Below, in pieces: positions 1 to 8,841 of a DNA stretch of 64,000 bases. The position numbers and the translations under genes were made by a program. Source of the DNA: BJHL01 sp036261855 (GTDB lineage: Bacteria > Planctomycetota > Phycisphaerae > Phycisphaerales > UBA1924); contig DATAKA010000138.1 in assembly GCA_036261855.1 (NCBI GenBank), positions 9,550 to 73,549 of the forward strand. Direction: 5' to 3'. The notes below the pieces were generated by a model. The model ran no database searches, was not told the DNA's origin, and saw only the letters and a list, made by a program, of their open reading frames with translations. Numbering within the stretch: the stretch's first letter is position 1; each line of letters opens with the position of its first letter.

Positions 1-326
1 ACATGACGCCCGCGGACCGCGGCTCCTACTGGTGCGTGCTCTCTAACGGTTGTGGGTCGGTGACCACGTCCCATGCAACGCTCACCCCGGGCAACGGCTG
101 CCCCTTCCAGTGCGACCAGATCGACTTCAACCGTGACACGCTCTTCCCGGATACCTCCGACATCACCGACTTCCTTACTGTGTTTGCGGGCGGTGTGTGC
201 GCCGGCCAGCAGCCGACCGATCAGCCGTGCAACGCCGATATCGACTTCAACAACGACGGCCTCTTCCCGGACACCGACGACATCGGGGCCATGATCCGTG
301 TCTTCAGCGGCGGGCCGTGTGTGTAA
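1..326 (+). CDS. C-terminal end of a secreted Ig-like/dockerin-type protein (partial)
   Basis: The reading frame is open to the left edge, so only the last 107 or so residues are visible. The first visible part (DRGSYWCVLSNGCGS) looks like the end of an immunoglobulin-like strand pair. Two copies of a roughly 30-residue module follow, each with the pattern C..IDFN.D.LFPDT.DI....VF.GG.C. The D-x-N-x-D core resembles the calcium loop of a dockerin repeat, and pairs like this terminate many secreted proteins of Phycisphaerae-type planctomycetes (called GC-type dockerin in some annotation sets, from memory). I infer an exported protein; the N-terminal function cannot be known from here. A strong intrinsic terminator follows the stop codon. 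Confidence 0.8.
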   Translation, partial: MTPADRGSYWCVLSNGCGSVTTSHATLTPGNGCPFQCDQIDFNRDTLFPDTSDITDFLTVFAGGVCAGQQPTDQPCNADIDFNNDGLFPDTDDIGAMIRVFSGGPCV

Positions 327-362
327 TGTTCGTAAAGGTCTGTCATTACTTGATATAGAGTG

Positions 363-400
363 AGCCCCGCGGTGCTTCTGGCGCCGCGGGGCTTTCATTT
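363..400 (+). terminator. Rho-independent terminator after the first gene
   Basis: A perfect 10-bp inverted repeat (AGCCCCGCGG at 363-372, CCGCGGGGCT at 384-393) with an 11-nt loop is followed by TTCATTT. It ends the transcript of the partial gene before the next gene starts at 405. Confidence 0.85.
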
Positions 401-404
401 GGGC

Positions 405-1964
405 ATGAACTCGGGTAGTCTGTTCTGCGTGAAACCGGGGACTCTCACCGCCATGTCCGCAGCTCTCGCCTTGCCCGTGCTGGCGTGCGCCGCCGGGTTG
501 CCGCGGGTGCTGTGCTCCAACATCGCAGGCTCACCGACCTCCGTTGTTCCAGGCCCAGCCGGGTGGACGTACCGCCCGGGGAACGACTTGTACACGTCGA
601 TGCCGCGGGTCGCCGTAAGCCCGGACGGACAGCAATGGGCGCTCGTGACGTGGGTCAAGAGCGGCGGCACGGAGCGCGTCGCCGTCGTGCACGGCTCGGG
701 CCTTGCGACGGGTGGCAGCAACTTGGTTGCTCGAGTGGGTGGTGCATCGCACGTTGCGGGGCGCAGCTTTGACATGCTCGACGCCAACGTGGCGATCAAC
801 AACGCGGGGCAGGTGCTCATCTCCGGCAGCATCTCTGGCGCAACCGCGGACGACCAGTTTGTGGCACGGTGGCAGTCCGGTGCGTTCACCGAGGTTGCCC
901 GCGAGGGCCAGCAGGTGCCCGGCATGCCGCCGGGCACCCTCTACTGGCTTGTGGTGGATTGCCCCAGTATCACCAGCACCGGCGCCGCGGCGATCCGCAC
1001 GCTGCTGAGCGGCAACGCCACCGGGCAGGCATGGATCCTCACGTCATCGCCCACGAACGGCACGGTGCTGGCCCGGACGGGGACGACGGTGCCCGCCCTG
1101 CAGCTCGCGTCGGTGCCGCAGGCGATCAGCAGCTTTGTGTTTGATCAATGCCTGTACTCCGACACGGGCGACGTGACGTTCTATCGCGCAACCCTGAGCG
1201 GCCCCATCCTGACCGACCAGGTCGCGGTGCTGAACGGTACTGTCGTGGCGCAGGAACGGTTCGTGGTGCCCGCGTCCGGCATGTCGAGCCATGTCGCGGT
1301 GCTGTCCCCGCAGGACCGCGGGCTGGTGCTCTCGCCGTCGGGCAATCACTTTGTGCTGCTGGGGGGAAACGCGAACGAGCGGGACTGGGCGAGCCTCGAC
1401 AACACCGTGTTTGTCCAGACCTTTGACCCCATCGTGCCCGGCTCCACGGAGGTGTTCGACGACACCTCACCCTCGGACTGCTTCATCGCGGCGTCCGTCA
1501 CCGATTCCGGCAAAGTTGCGCTCGCCGCGAGGTCGAGCTCGGGCGATGAGGTGATCGTGCTGATGAACGACCGTGTCATCCTCCGCGAGGGGGACCCGGT
1601 GGACCTGAACGGCAACGGCATCGCGGACGACGATCTCTTTGTCAACCGCATCGGCGAGGGCGGACTCACCTACACCGCGGACAACCGTCTGTTCGCCACC
1701 GTGTCGGTCGTCAACGGCGCGGACTTCAGCGTGGGCGTCGTTCTGCTCACGCTCGATGCCTCGCAGTGCAACGACATCGACTTCAACAACGACGCCATCT
1801 TCCCGGACATCCAGGACATCGCGGACTTCATCGCCGTCTTCGGCGGGGGGTCCTGCCCCACGGGCGGCTGCGACGGCATCGACTTCAACCGCGACGACCT
1901 CTTCCCGGATACCGAGGACATCGCGGCGTTCCTCACGGTCTTTGGCGGCGGGGACTGCCCCTGA
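405..1964 (+). CDS. Secreted protein with two C-terminal dockerin-like modules
   Basis: 519 residues from the ATG at 405, chosen because earlier in-frame positions lie inside the terminator hairpin; the ATG at 453 is an alternative and would begin directly at a hydrophobic signal-like stretch (MSAALALPVLACAAG). The body is Gly/Ser/Val rich with repeated phrases such as VAINNAGQVLISG and SVTDSGKVALAAR. This resembles the beta-propeller-like 'choice-of-anchor' surface proteins, although no named domain is clear. The last 65 residues carry two modules (NDIDFNNDAIFPD..., DGIDFNRDDLFPD...) matching those of the preceding gene. Inferred role: an exported, possibly surface-anchored protein. The catalytic or binding function is unknown. 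Confidence 0.85.
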   Translation: MNSGSLFCVKPGTLTAMSAALALPVLACAAGLPRVLCSNIAGSPTSVVPGPAGWTYRPGNDLYTSMPRVAVSPDGQQWALVTWVKSGGTERVAVVHGSGLATGGSNLVARVGGASHVAGRSFDMLDANVAINNAGQVLISGSISGATADDQFVARWQSGAFTEVAREGQQVPGMPPGTLYWLVVDCPSITSTGAAAIRTLLSGNATGQAWILTSSPTNGTVLARTGTTVPALQLASVPQAISSFVFDQCLYSDTGDVTFYRATLSGPILTDQVAVLNGTVVAQERFVVPASGMSSHVAVLSPQDRGLVLSPSGNHFVLLGGNANERDWASLDNTVFVQTFDPIVPGSTEVFDDTSPSDCFIAASVTDSGKVALAARSSSGDEVIVLMNDRVILREGDPVDLNGNGIADDDLFVNRIGEGGLTYTADNRLFATVSVVNGADFSVGVVLLTLDASQCNDIDFNNDAIFPDIQDIADFIAVFGGGSCPTGGCDGIDFNRDDLFPDTEDIAAFLTVFGGGDCP

Positions 1965-2097
1965 GCCGCCCGCTGTGGTGGGGATTACGGCACACTTAAG
2001 CCCAGACAGAAGTGGTTCCTGGGGTGGGAAGTCAGTGGGTTGGAACCGGGCCCGCCGCCGCCCGATTCCCGCTGCCGCCGCGTACGATCCGCCCCCT

Positions 2098-2364
2098 ATG
2101 CCCCACATCATCACCGAACCCTGCATCGGCACCAAGGACACGTCCTGCGTCAACGTCTGCCCCGTGGACTGCATCCACCCGACGAAGAACGAGCCGGACT
2201 TCGCCACCGCCACGCAGCTCTACATCGACCCCGACACCTGCATCGACTGCGCCCTGTGCGTGGACGAGTGCCCTGTCAAGGCCATCTTCCAGCAGGAGGA
2301 CGTGCCCAGCGAGTGGAACAAGTACATCCAGATCAACCTCGACTACTTCAAGGCCAAAGGCTGA
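2098..2364 (+). CDS. Small ferredoxin with two iron-sulfur clusters
   Basis: 88 residues. Cysteines are arranged as C-x7-C-x3-CP-x2-C in the N-terminal third and CxxCxxCxxxCP in the middle (CIDCALCVDECP), followed by an acidic tail with W and Y. This is the pattern of bacterial 7Fe/8Fe ferredoxins of the FdxA type, small cytosolic electron carriers. The ATG at 2098 is the only start that gives the canonical family start MPHIITEPC. The gene stands alone, with a convergent membrane-protein gene 10 bp downstream, so the partner enzyme is not evident. Whether the first cluster is 3Fe-4S or 4Fe-4S cannot be settled by eye. Confidence 0.92.
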   Translation: MPHIITEPCIGTKDTSCVNVCPVDCIHPTKNEPDFATATQLYIDPDTCIDCALCVDECPVKAIFQQEDVPSEWNKYIQINLDYFKAKG

Positions 2365-2374
2365 CGGCTCCAGA

Positions 2375-2974
2375 TCATGCTTCGGCGCGGCAGGCTCTCC
2401 GCACGCGGCCGTACCCGATCAGGAACACGACGATCGGCAGCATGCACACAACTGCACCGGCACCGATCCGTGCGAGGATGGTGGCTTCGCGTGTCCACGT
2501 TCGGGGCATGGGCACCAGCGGCAAGCAACCGATCGCCGCGACGCAGGCCACGGACGCGATGAGGACGGCGATACACAACCGCAATACTGCGCGTCGGACC
2601 ACCGGCGTGTGGCTCGCCCACGGGCCCGCCTGTACCCGGGCGAGTTCCGCGGGGTCGTCGATGCGGTCGCCAGGGACGTAGGCACGTCCACACTCCGGGC
2701 ACGCGCCATCGGTGCCCTCCAGCGGATACCCGCACGCGCGGCACAGGCCCGACCGCTCTTGCAGCACCCGAGGTCCATGCTTGCGGTGCAGCCGAAACAG
2801 AACGAACCAATACGTGGCGACAGGCAGGAGGGTGATACCGAACCCGGCCCACGACGGGTACCACCCCGGCGCACCGCTCGACACCAGCACGATGTGACCC
2901 ACCGTGAGCAGAACGCCACCGCCGACCGCCAGCGCGGTCGCACGGAGCAAGCATCTTTCCCCGAAACGCATCAT
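2375..2974 (-). CDS. Zinc-ribbon membrane protein
   Basis: 199 residues with two N-terminal hydrophobic segments (around residues 8-32 and 40-60), a soluble zinc-ribbon-like loop (CRACGYPLEGTDGACPECG, about residues 78-96), and two more hydrophobic segments near the C terminus. The CxxCGY...CPECG module recurs in three other membrane proteins of this window. No catalytic motif is seen and the function is unknown. The start is one of two adjacent ATG codons. The gene is convergent with the ferredoxin gene. Confidence 0.8.
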   Translation of the reverse strand: MMRFGERCLLRATALAVGGGVLLTVGHIVLVSSGAPGWYPSWAGFGITLLPVATYWFVLFRLHRKHGPRVLQERSGLCRACGYPLEGTDGACPECGRAYVPGDRIDDPAELARVQAGPWASHTPVVRRAVLRLCIAVLIASVACVAAIGCLPLVPMPRTWTREATILARIGAGAVVCMLPIVVFLIGYGRVRRACRAEA

Positions 2975-3079
2975 CGCCCGTGATTCCTTGGGTTCATGAG
3001 CGTCTTTGCAGCATACTCCGAGGAAGGACGATTGGGAAATGGCCTACGCTCTTGGGTGTCTTGGAGAAGGGAGTTTTCC

Positions 3080-4453
3080 ATGCGAACGTTCCACGTTGTG
3101 GCGGCGGCTTCCTGCTTCGGTCTGCTCGCGGGGGCGTCCCACGCTCAGTCCTGGGCGGTTACCGGCAATCTCGGCCTGAACGGCAACACCAACTTCATCG
3201 GCACCACCGACGCGGTGCCGCTGGTCTTCCGCAGCAATAACCAGAAGGTGATGAGCCTGTTCAACCAGCTCACCACGGTCAACACCGACCAGTTTGACGG
3301 GTCCAACCTCCTCGCGGGCTGGAACGCCAACACCATCGCCCCCGGCGCCACCGCCAGCACGGTCTTTGGCGGGGTGACGCTCAACTCCACCGCCTTCGGC
3401 AACCACGCCTTCGACATCGGCAGCACCATCTCCGGCGGCGTGGACAACGTCGCGGGCACCGATGACGGCTTCCTCTTCGGCCAGCCCTACGCCACGGTCG
3501 TCGGCGGCGTGGGCAACACCGCCGCGGGCGACAGCAGCAGCGTCCTGGGCGGCATCAACAACCAGGCGACCGGCGCCGCCGCCACGGTCGCGGGCGGAGA
3601 GAACAACATCGCCGGCGGCGACTGGTCCTTTGCCGCGGGCACCAACGCCGTGGTCCGCACCGCCGCGACGGTGGGGGACAGCAACGGCGATCAGGGTACA
3701 TTTATCTGGTCCGACGCGTCGAGTGCGTCGGCGTTCACCAGCACCAACGGCAATCAGTTTCTTGTGCGGGCCGCCAACGGCATGGGCGTGGGCACCAACA
3801 ACCCGCGGAGCCAGCTCGAGGTGTCGGCCGCGGGCACGTTCCAGCGGACGCACTTTACCATCAACGAGACGACCGGCTCGTTCTCCCGCCTCGCATTCAC
3901 CAACTCCACCTCCAACAAGTTCTGGCACTTTTCTGCCAAGTGCGACGGAGCGACCCCGGCCGACGACCAGCTCAACTACTACTACCAGGACGGCAATGGA
4001 CTGGGCCGCAACCCGCTGCAGATCCGCGGCGACGGCCGCATCGCCATCGGCGGGCCGCCCCCGGGCACGGGCGTCACGCTCGACGTCTTCGGCACGGCCC
4101 GGTGCACCGCGCTCATCCAGACCAGCAGCCAGCGCTACAAAACAGGCGTTGAATCTGTCGGCGGCGTGCTGGATCGGTTCCTCCGGCTACGGCCTGTCAC
4201 GTTCACGTGGGATTCATCCCACGGCGGCACCAAGGACCTGGGCTTGATTGCTGAGGAGGTCGCCGCCGTGTTTCCCGAGGCCGTTGCAACTATTGATGGT
4301 CAGGTAGAAGGCATTAACTACAGCCGCGTGACCGCCCTCGCCATCCAGGCGGTGAAGGAGCAGCAGTCCGAGGTGGAGGCACTCAAGGCGGAGAACACGG
4401 ACCTCAAGGCCCGCCTTGAGCGCATCGAGAAGTTGCTCTCGGATCGCCGATAG
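3080..4453 (+). CDS. Secreted YadA-head-like protein with C-terminal S74 intramolecular chaperone
   Basis: 457 residues. The ATG at 3080 follows a good ribosome site (GGAGAAGGGAG) and opens a clear signal peptide ending near SHA-QS. Residues about 110-220 hold short Gly/Ala repeats such as VVGGVGNTA, VLGGINNQA and VAGGENNIA, the pattern of trimeric YadA/Hep-Hag head repeats. From about residue 345, SSQRYKTG...RPVTFTWD...GLIAEEVAAVFPEAV matches the peptidase S74 (endosialidase-type) chaperone. A coiled coil of the EVEALKAENTDLKARLERIEKLL type closes the protein. In phage tail spikes this domain drives trimerisation and then cleaves itself off. Here I infer a self-trimerising surface fibre. It is the first of a tandem pair. 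Confidence 0.88.
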   Translation: MRTFHVVAAASCFGLLAGASHAQSWAVTGNLGLNGNTNFIGTTDAVPLVFRSNNQKVMSLFNQLTTVNTDQFDGSNLLAGWNANTIAPGATASTVFGGVTLNSTAFGNHAFDIGSTISGGVDNVAGTDDGFLFGQPYATVVGGVGNTAAGDSSSVLGGINNQATGAAATVAGGENNIAGGDWSFAAGTNAVVRTAATVGDSNGDQGTFIWSDASSASAFTSTNGNQFLVRAANGMGVGTNNPRSQLEVSAAGTFQRTHFTINETTGSFSRLAFTNSTSNKFWHFSAKCDGATPADDQLNYYYQDGNGLGRNPLQIRGDGRIAIGGPPPGTGVTLDVFGTARCTALIQTSSQRYKTGVESVGGVLDRFLRLRPVTFTWDSSHGGTKDLGLIAEEVAAVFPEAVATIDGQVEGINYSRVTALAIQAVKEQQSEVEALKAENTDLKARLERIEKLLSDRR

Positions 4454-4503
4454 AACCGCCGACTTTCGCGCCCCCTCCCGCCGCACGCGGGACGCGGGCG
4501 CTT

Positions 4504-5931
4504 ATGAAGAACCTCATCACCTCGCGTTGCTTCCCCGCCGCCATCCTTGCCCTGTGCGCAGGTCACGCACTCGCCGGGGGCAACCCGTGGTTGGACAACG
4601 GCAATACCGCCGCGTCCAACAATATCCTGGGCTCACTCAACAACGTCCCGCTCAACCTGACCGCCAACGCCGAGACCGTCCTGAAGCTCGAGTACACCGA
4701 CTCAGTCTTCACCGGCCCGCCCGATGTCACGTACTCCACCGGCTCCATCGTCGGCGGGTATTGGGGCAACGTGGCCAACGCCGGCGGCTGCCTGGTCTTC
4801 GGCGGGCATGAGTTTGTCGTCTTCGGTAACCCCACCGTCACCGCCCGCCCCAACCTCGCCCAGGACTTCGGCGGGACGATCATGGGCGGTGCGGACAACG
4901 CCACGGGCGATGCGAACGACACCGACCAGTTCGGCCAGCCCTTCGCCACCGTCGGCGGCGGCTTCTCCAACGAGGCCCGCGGCGCGTACTCCACCGTCAT
5001 CGGCGGACTGGCCAACGAGGCCAAGGGCTACGCCGCGACCAACATCGGCGGCTCGCAGAACGCCGCGGGCGGCAACTTCTCCATGGCCGGCGGCTACAAC
5101 GCGGTCGTGCGCAACGCCGACACCGTGGGCGACTCCGACGGCGACCAGGGCTGCTTCGTCTGGTCGGACTATTCGAGCACCGTCACACCCTTCGCGACCA
5201 CCGGCCCCAACCAATTCCTCATCCGCGCCACGGGCGGCGTGGGCATCGGCACCAACAGCCCCGACGGCCAGTTGGAGGTGGCCGCCGCGGGCACGTTCCA
5301 GCGCCCGCACTTCACGATCAACGAAACCACCGGCAACTTCTCCCGCCTGGCCTTCACCAACGCCACCACCAACAAGTTCTGGCACTTCTCCGCCAAGTGC
5401 AACGGTGCCACCCCGGCCGACGATCAGCTCAACTACTACTACCAGGACAGCAACGGCCAGGGCCGCAACCCGCTGCAGATCCGCGGCGACGGCCGCATCG
5501 GCATCGGCGGCCCCGCCCCGGGCACCGGCATCACCCTCGACGTCTTCGGCACGGCCCGCTGCACCACGCTCATCCAGACCAGCAGCCAGCGCTACAAGAC
5601 CGATGTCGAGAGCCTCCCCAGCATCCTCGACCGCTTCGTGCAGCTCCGCCCCGTCGCGTTCACGTGGGACAAGGACCACGGCGGCACCCAGGACGTGGGC
5701 CTGATCGCCGAAGAAGTGGCCGCGGTCTTCCCGGAAGCGGTCGCGACCATCGACGGCCAGGTCGAGGGCATCAACTACAGCCGCGTGACCGCCCTCGCCA
5801 TCCAGGCGGTGAAGGAGCAGCAGCAGAAGGCCGCCGCGAGCGAGGCCCGGGTGAACAAGCTCGAAGCCGAGAACGCGGAACTCAAGGCGCGGCTGGAGCG
5901 CATCGAGAAGGCGCTCTCCGACCGCCGCTGA
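4504..5931 (+). CDS. Second tandem S74-chaperone surface protein
   Basis: 475 residues with a signal peptide (MKNLITSRCFPAAILALCAGHALA). It has the same plan as the gene 50 bp upstream: Gly-rich head repeats (VGGGFSNEA, VIGGLANEA, NIGGSQNAA), a conserved stalk, the S74 chaperone motif SSQRYKTD, and a terminal coiled coil ending in ERIEKALSDRR. The C-terminal 190 residues are roughly 85-90% identical to the upstream copy by eye, while the N-terminal heads diverge strongly. That fits a gene duplication followed by head diversification with a conserved trimerisation module. A strong terminator follows, so the pair probably forms one transcription unit. Confidence 0.87.
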   Translation: MKNLITSRCFPAAILALCAGHALAGGNPWLDNGNTAASNNILGSLNNVPLNLTANAETVLKLEYTDSVFTGPPDVTYSTGSIVGGYWGNVANAGGCLVFGGHEFVVFGNPTVTARPNLAQDFGGTIMGGADNATGDANDTDQFGQPFATVGGGFSNEARGAYSTVIGGLANEAKGYAATNIGGSQNAAGGNFSMAGGYNAVVRNADTVGDSDGDQGCFVWSDYSSTVTPFATTGPNQFLIRATGGVGIGTNSPDGQLEVAAAGTFQRPHFTINETTGNFSRLAFTNATTNKFWHFSAKCNGATPADDQLNYYYQDSNGQGRNPLQIRGDGRIGIGGPAPGTGITLDVFGTARCTTLIQTSSQRYKTDVESLPSILDRFVQLRPVAFTWDKDHGGTQDVGLIAEEVAAVFPEAVATIDGQVEGINYSRVTALAIQAVKEQQQKAAASEARVNKLEAENAELKARLERIEKALSDRR

Positions 5932-5963
5932 CCCGCTCAGCATCCGAATGTCTGTCCTTGACG

Positions 5964-5997
5964 ACCGCCGGGCCCCTCGCCCGGCGGTTTTTTCTTC
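5964..5997 (+). terminator. Rho-independent terminator after the S74 pair
   Basis: A perfect 10-bp stem (ACCGCCGGGC at 5964-5973, GCCCGGCGGT at 5979-5988) with loop CCCTC is followed by TTTTTTCTTC. It separates the S74 tandem from the next gene. Confidence 0.93.
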
Positions 5998-6057
5998 ATT
6001 CTCTGGTCCAATGCAGTGGGCGGCAGCACTAATCCCAGCGTCAATCAGGAGTTCACC

Positions 6058-7683
6058 ATGCGCTGCCTGCCCGCCACTGCCCTTGTCCTTGCAACCTCAA
6101 CAGCCGCCATCGCCCAGCCACTCTCGAGCGCCTTCACCTTCCAAGGTGAAGTGGCGGACGGCGGCGCACCCGCCACCGGGACCTACGACATCCAGTTTGC
6201 CCTGTTTGACGCCGCGTCCGGCGGAGCGCAGGTGGGCCCCACTCTGTGCGTTGACAATCTCGTTGTGGTCAACGGCCGTGTCGTGACGTCCCTGGACTTT
6301 GGCCCGGTCTTCGGCGGTCAGGTGCGGCACCTGGAAATGCGTGTCCGCAACGACACAGGCCTTCCTTGCTCCAACACCGCAGGGCTCACGCCACTCTCGC
6401 CGCGGTTGGCCCTGACGGCGGCCCCCAACGCCGCATACGCCCTCGCCGCGGGCACGGCGCAGACCGCCACCAGCGCGCTGGCTGCAACCAATGCCACCCA
6501 GCTCAACGGGCAGCCCCCATCGTTCTACCAGAACGCGACGAACCTGACGGCGGGCACGCTCGGTGCGTCGCTCCTGCCGGCGATCGCCGCCCGCACCGAC
6601 ACCGCGCAGACGATCACCGGCGCCAAGACCTTCAGCGTGCCCGCGTCGTTCACGGGTGCGGGAGTTCCTTTCAACGTTGCAAGTTCATCGCTCGTTGCCA
6701 ACCTCAACGCCGATCTGCTCGACGGCCTGAGCGCCGCATCGTTCGCGACCGCAGTCCACGGGCACAGCGCGGCGGACCTGTCCAGCGGGACGCTCTCCGA
6801 TGCGCGACTGTCGTCCAACGTGGCGTTGAGGTCCAGCAGCAACACGTTCACCGGCAGTAACACGTTCTCGTCCTCGGCCGTGTTCAACGGGCTGGTCGGC
6901 ATCGGCACGGCCGCACCGGGCGACCTTCTCCACTTGTTTGCCGGCGACGCGGGCACGGTGCTCCCCAACTCCAACTCCCGCCTCATCATCGAGGATGATG
7001 GCACGGCGTACCTGAACTTCCTTACCCCCGCAGCGAACGAGAACGGCATCCTGTTCGGCACGCAGACCACCAGCGTGAACGGCGGCATCATTTTCAACAA
7101 CCCGACGAACGCGGATGGCTTTCAGTTCCGCACCGGGGGCAACAGCACCAAGATGGTGATCACGGATACCGGCAACGTCGGTATCGGGACCACCGCGCCC
7201 TCGGGCAAACTGACGGTGTCGGGCACGGCCGTCGATGGGACCGTGGTGCTGCCCTCGCAGTCCATCTCCACGGCGGAGAACTTCGAAGAGTCGTTCACGA
7301 CCGGCGGCGGGACCATCGAAGGCTCTCCCTCGCCGACACTCAGCACGTCGTGGTCGACCCTCCGCACCTTGACCGTGACGTGCGAGTCTTCTGCGGGGGC
7401 AGTCCACCTTATCGCTACGGTGGAGGTCGTGAACCCGGCGGGACTGGGTTCCAACACCATCGATGTCGCGATCACCAAGAACGCCACACCGTCGGCATCC
7501 GAAGTCCGACATCACACCGTGATCGGCGACACGGGCGCGGACTCCTACGCGGTCATCACGGTGATGGACATAGACGCGACCAGTGTGGCGGGGGTCAACA
7601 CGTACCGGCTCATGGCTCGCGAGCGCAACAGCGCTGACACCGAGCTTCTCAGCCACTACATGCGGGCGACCTACTCCAGGTGA
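6058..7683 (+). CDS. Secreted tail-fibre-like surface protein
   Basis: 541 residues from the ATG at 6058, which has an AGGAG ribosome site seven bases ahead and starts a signal peptide (MRCLPATALVLATSTAAIAQ). The N-terminal part (FQGEVADGGAPATGTYDIQFALFD) is a beta-sandwich-like segment seen in planctomycete surface proteins. It is followed by Ala-rich coiled or fibrous sequence (QLNGQPPSFYQNATNLTAGTL) resembling tail-fibre stalks and by Gly-containing repeats (GNVGIGTTAPSGKLTVSG). There is no C-terminal S74 motif, unlike its two upstream neighbours. Function unknown; an exported fibrous protein is inferred from composition and context. Confidence 0.8.
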   Translation: MRCLPATALVLATSTAAIAQPLSSAFTFQGEVADGGAPATGTYDIQFALFDAASGGAQVGPTLCVDNLVVVNGRVVTSLDFGPVFGGQVRHLEMRVRNDTGLPCSNTAGLTPLSPRLALTAAPNAAYALAAGTAQTATSALAATNATQLNGQPPSFYQNATNLTAGTLGASLLPAIAARTDTAQTITGAKTFSVPASFTGAGVPFNVASSSLVANLNADLLDGLSAASFATAVHGHSAADLSSGTLSDARLSSNVALRSSSNTFTGSNTFSSSAVFNGLVGIGTAAPGDLLHLFAGDAGTVLPNSNSRLIIEDDGTAYLNFLTPAANENGILFGTQTTSVNGGIIFNNPTNADGFQFRTGGNSTKMVITDTGNVGIGTTAPSGKLTVSGTAVDGTVVLPSQSISTAENFEESFTTGGGTIEGSPSPTLSTSWSTLRTLTVTCESSAGAVHLIATVEVVNPAGLGSNTIDVAITKNATPSASEVRHHTVIGDTGADSYAVITVMDIDATSVAGVNTYRLMARERNSADTELLSHYMRATYSR

Positions 7684-7685
7684 AG

Positions 7686-8207
7686 TTACGCCGCGTCGCG
7701 GGTGTCCTTCCTCACGTGCCGCTCCCAGCGGGGGCTTCGGACGCTCGACGGGGCGTTGGGCGCTTCGCGCCAGTCCTCGGCGCTCGTGAGCGTCAACTCC
7801 ATGGACATGGTCTTGCGGTAGCCCAGCAGGCGGATGACCTCGAGCACGTCCGTCCACGAGGGGAACGCCACGCTGTTGGCCTTCTTGAACGAGTCGATGG
7901 CCATCAGGAACAGGAACTGCTCCTTGGTGAGTTCGCCCTCCTCCGCCGCCTTGACGCGGTCGGAGAGGCGCCGCCCCGGGCCGCGCCGGCGGTTGAAGTC
8001 ATCGGCCTGGAACGGGTTGTTGGGGTCGTCCGGGTTCTCGGCGCGGAGTCGGGCCTGGACCTCACGCCGGTCGAGGCCGGTGCGCCGGTCCACGACGCTG
8101 CCAAACTGCGCGGACTTCTGCACGTCGCGGGGGTTCGGGCCGCCCACACCAGCGCCATCGTCAAACGGGGTGGGCTGCGGGTTCTTGGTGTTGTCCTGGC
8201 TGGCCAT
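7686..8207 (-). CDS. Hypothetical soluble protein
   Basis: 173 residues, convergent with the preceding gene with only two bases between stop codons. The N-terminal 90 residues are polar and low in order (Asn, Pro, Arg rich, including DRRTGLDRREVQARLRAENPDD). The middle (LTKEQFLFLMAIDSFKKANSVAFPSWTDVLEVIRLLGYRKT) reads as a compact helical domain. There is no signal peptide or membrane segment and I do not recognise the family. A GGAGCG ribosome site precedes the ATG. Confidence 0.7.
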   Translation of the reverse strand: MASQDNTKNPQPTPFDDGAGVGGPNPRDVQKSAQFGSVVDRRTGLDRREVQARLRAENPDDPNNPFQADDFNRRRGPGRRLSDRVKAAEEGELTKEQFLFLMAIDSFKKANSVAFPSWTDVLEVIRLLGYRKTMSMELTLTSAEDWREAPNAPSSVRSPRWERHVRKDTRDAA

Positions 8208-8269
8208 GGGAACGCTCCGGGACGCGCGGACGGCACCGGAGCAGCCGCGGGGCGAACGCCCCGGGTCAA

Positions 8270-8602
8270 CTACAGGTCGTCGTCATCGTCATCGTCTTCA
8301 TCGTCCCCATCGTCGTCGTCGTCGAGGTCATCGTCCTCCTCGTCGTCGAGGAAGTCCTCGTCATCCTCGTCAAATCCGGCATCACCCTCCTCGGCCTCAC
8401 CCTCGTCACCCTCGCCAAAGGCGGCATCATCGTCATCAAAGTCGTCGTCGTCGTCCTCGTACGCCACCACGCCATAGCCGGGGCCCACTTCGCCGCGGCC
8501 CCAGCGGTGGTCCGGGAGCACGGCCACGCCCGGCGCTTCGCCCCACGCGCGCGACCCCTGCTCCCCACACCCACCAGCCGTCATCAGCACTGTCTTCGCC
8601 AT
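8270..8602 (-). CDS. Extremely acidic Asp/Glu-rich protein
   Basis: 110 residues from the ATG at 8602, which has an AGGAAAAGG ribosome site; an earlier in-frame ATG at 8644 lacks one. After a short Gly-containing head (MAKTVLMTAGGCGEQG) the second half is almost entirely Asp and Glu with Gly spacers, including runs of five to eight Asp, ending in DDDDDDDL. This resembles intrinsically disordered acidic tails that bind cations or basic proteins. The underlying GAC/GAT/GAG repeats could slip during replication. Function unknown. It lies upstream of the 173-residue gene on the same strand. Confidence 0.7.
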   Translation of the reverse strand: MAKTVLMTAGGCGEQGSRAWGEAPGVAVLPDHRWGRGEVGPGYGVVAYEDDDDDFDDDDAAFGEGDEGEAEEGDAGFDEDDEDFLDDEEDDDLDDDDDGDDEDDDDDDDL

Positions 8603-8841
8603 GATCCACCTTTTCCTGACGGGGCTCTTCGCCCTGTGGTCCAACGTTCCGTCACCCCAGCCCCATCCACCCGCGCAGGTTCGCGTGGTGCGACCTCGCT
8701 GTTCCCGCCATCTTTCGTCGCGCGGGCGGCCCGGGGCGGCGGTACAGTAAAGGGTCCGGGCGTCAAGTCAACGCCCCTCCCCAACGTCCCGGGCCGCGAC
8801 TTTTCCACCGTCAATCCACACACGCCGACGCCCGCCCTCCC

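Noticed and set aside
8248..8263. CGGGGC-GAAC-GCCCCG hairpin as a terminator
   Set aside because: The stem is only six pairs and lacks a U-tract on either strand.
8266..8574. Alternative Arg/Thr-rich frame over the acidic gene
   Set aside because: It is a frame-shifted reading of the GAC/GAG repeats; the acidic frame has the ribosome site and better start.
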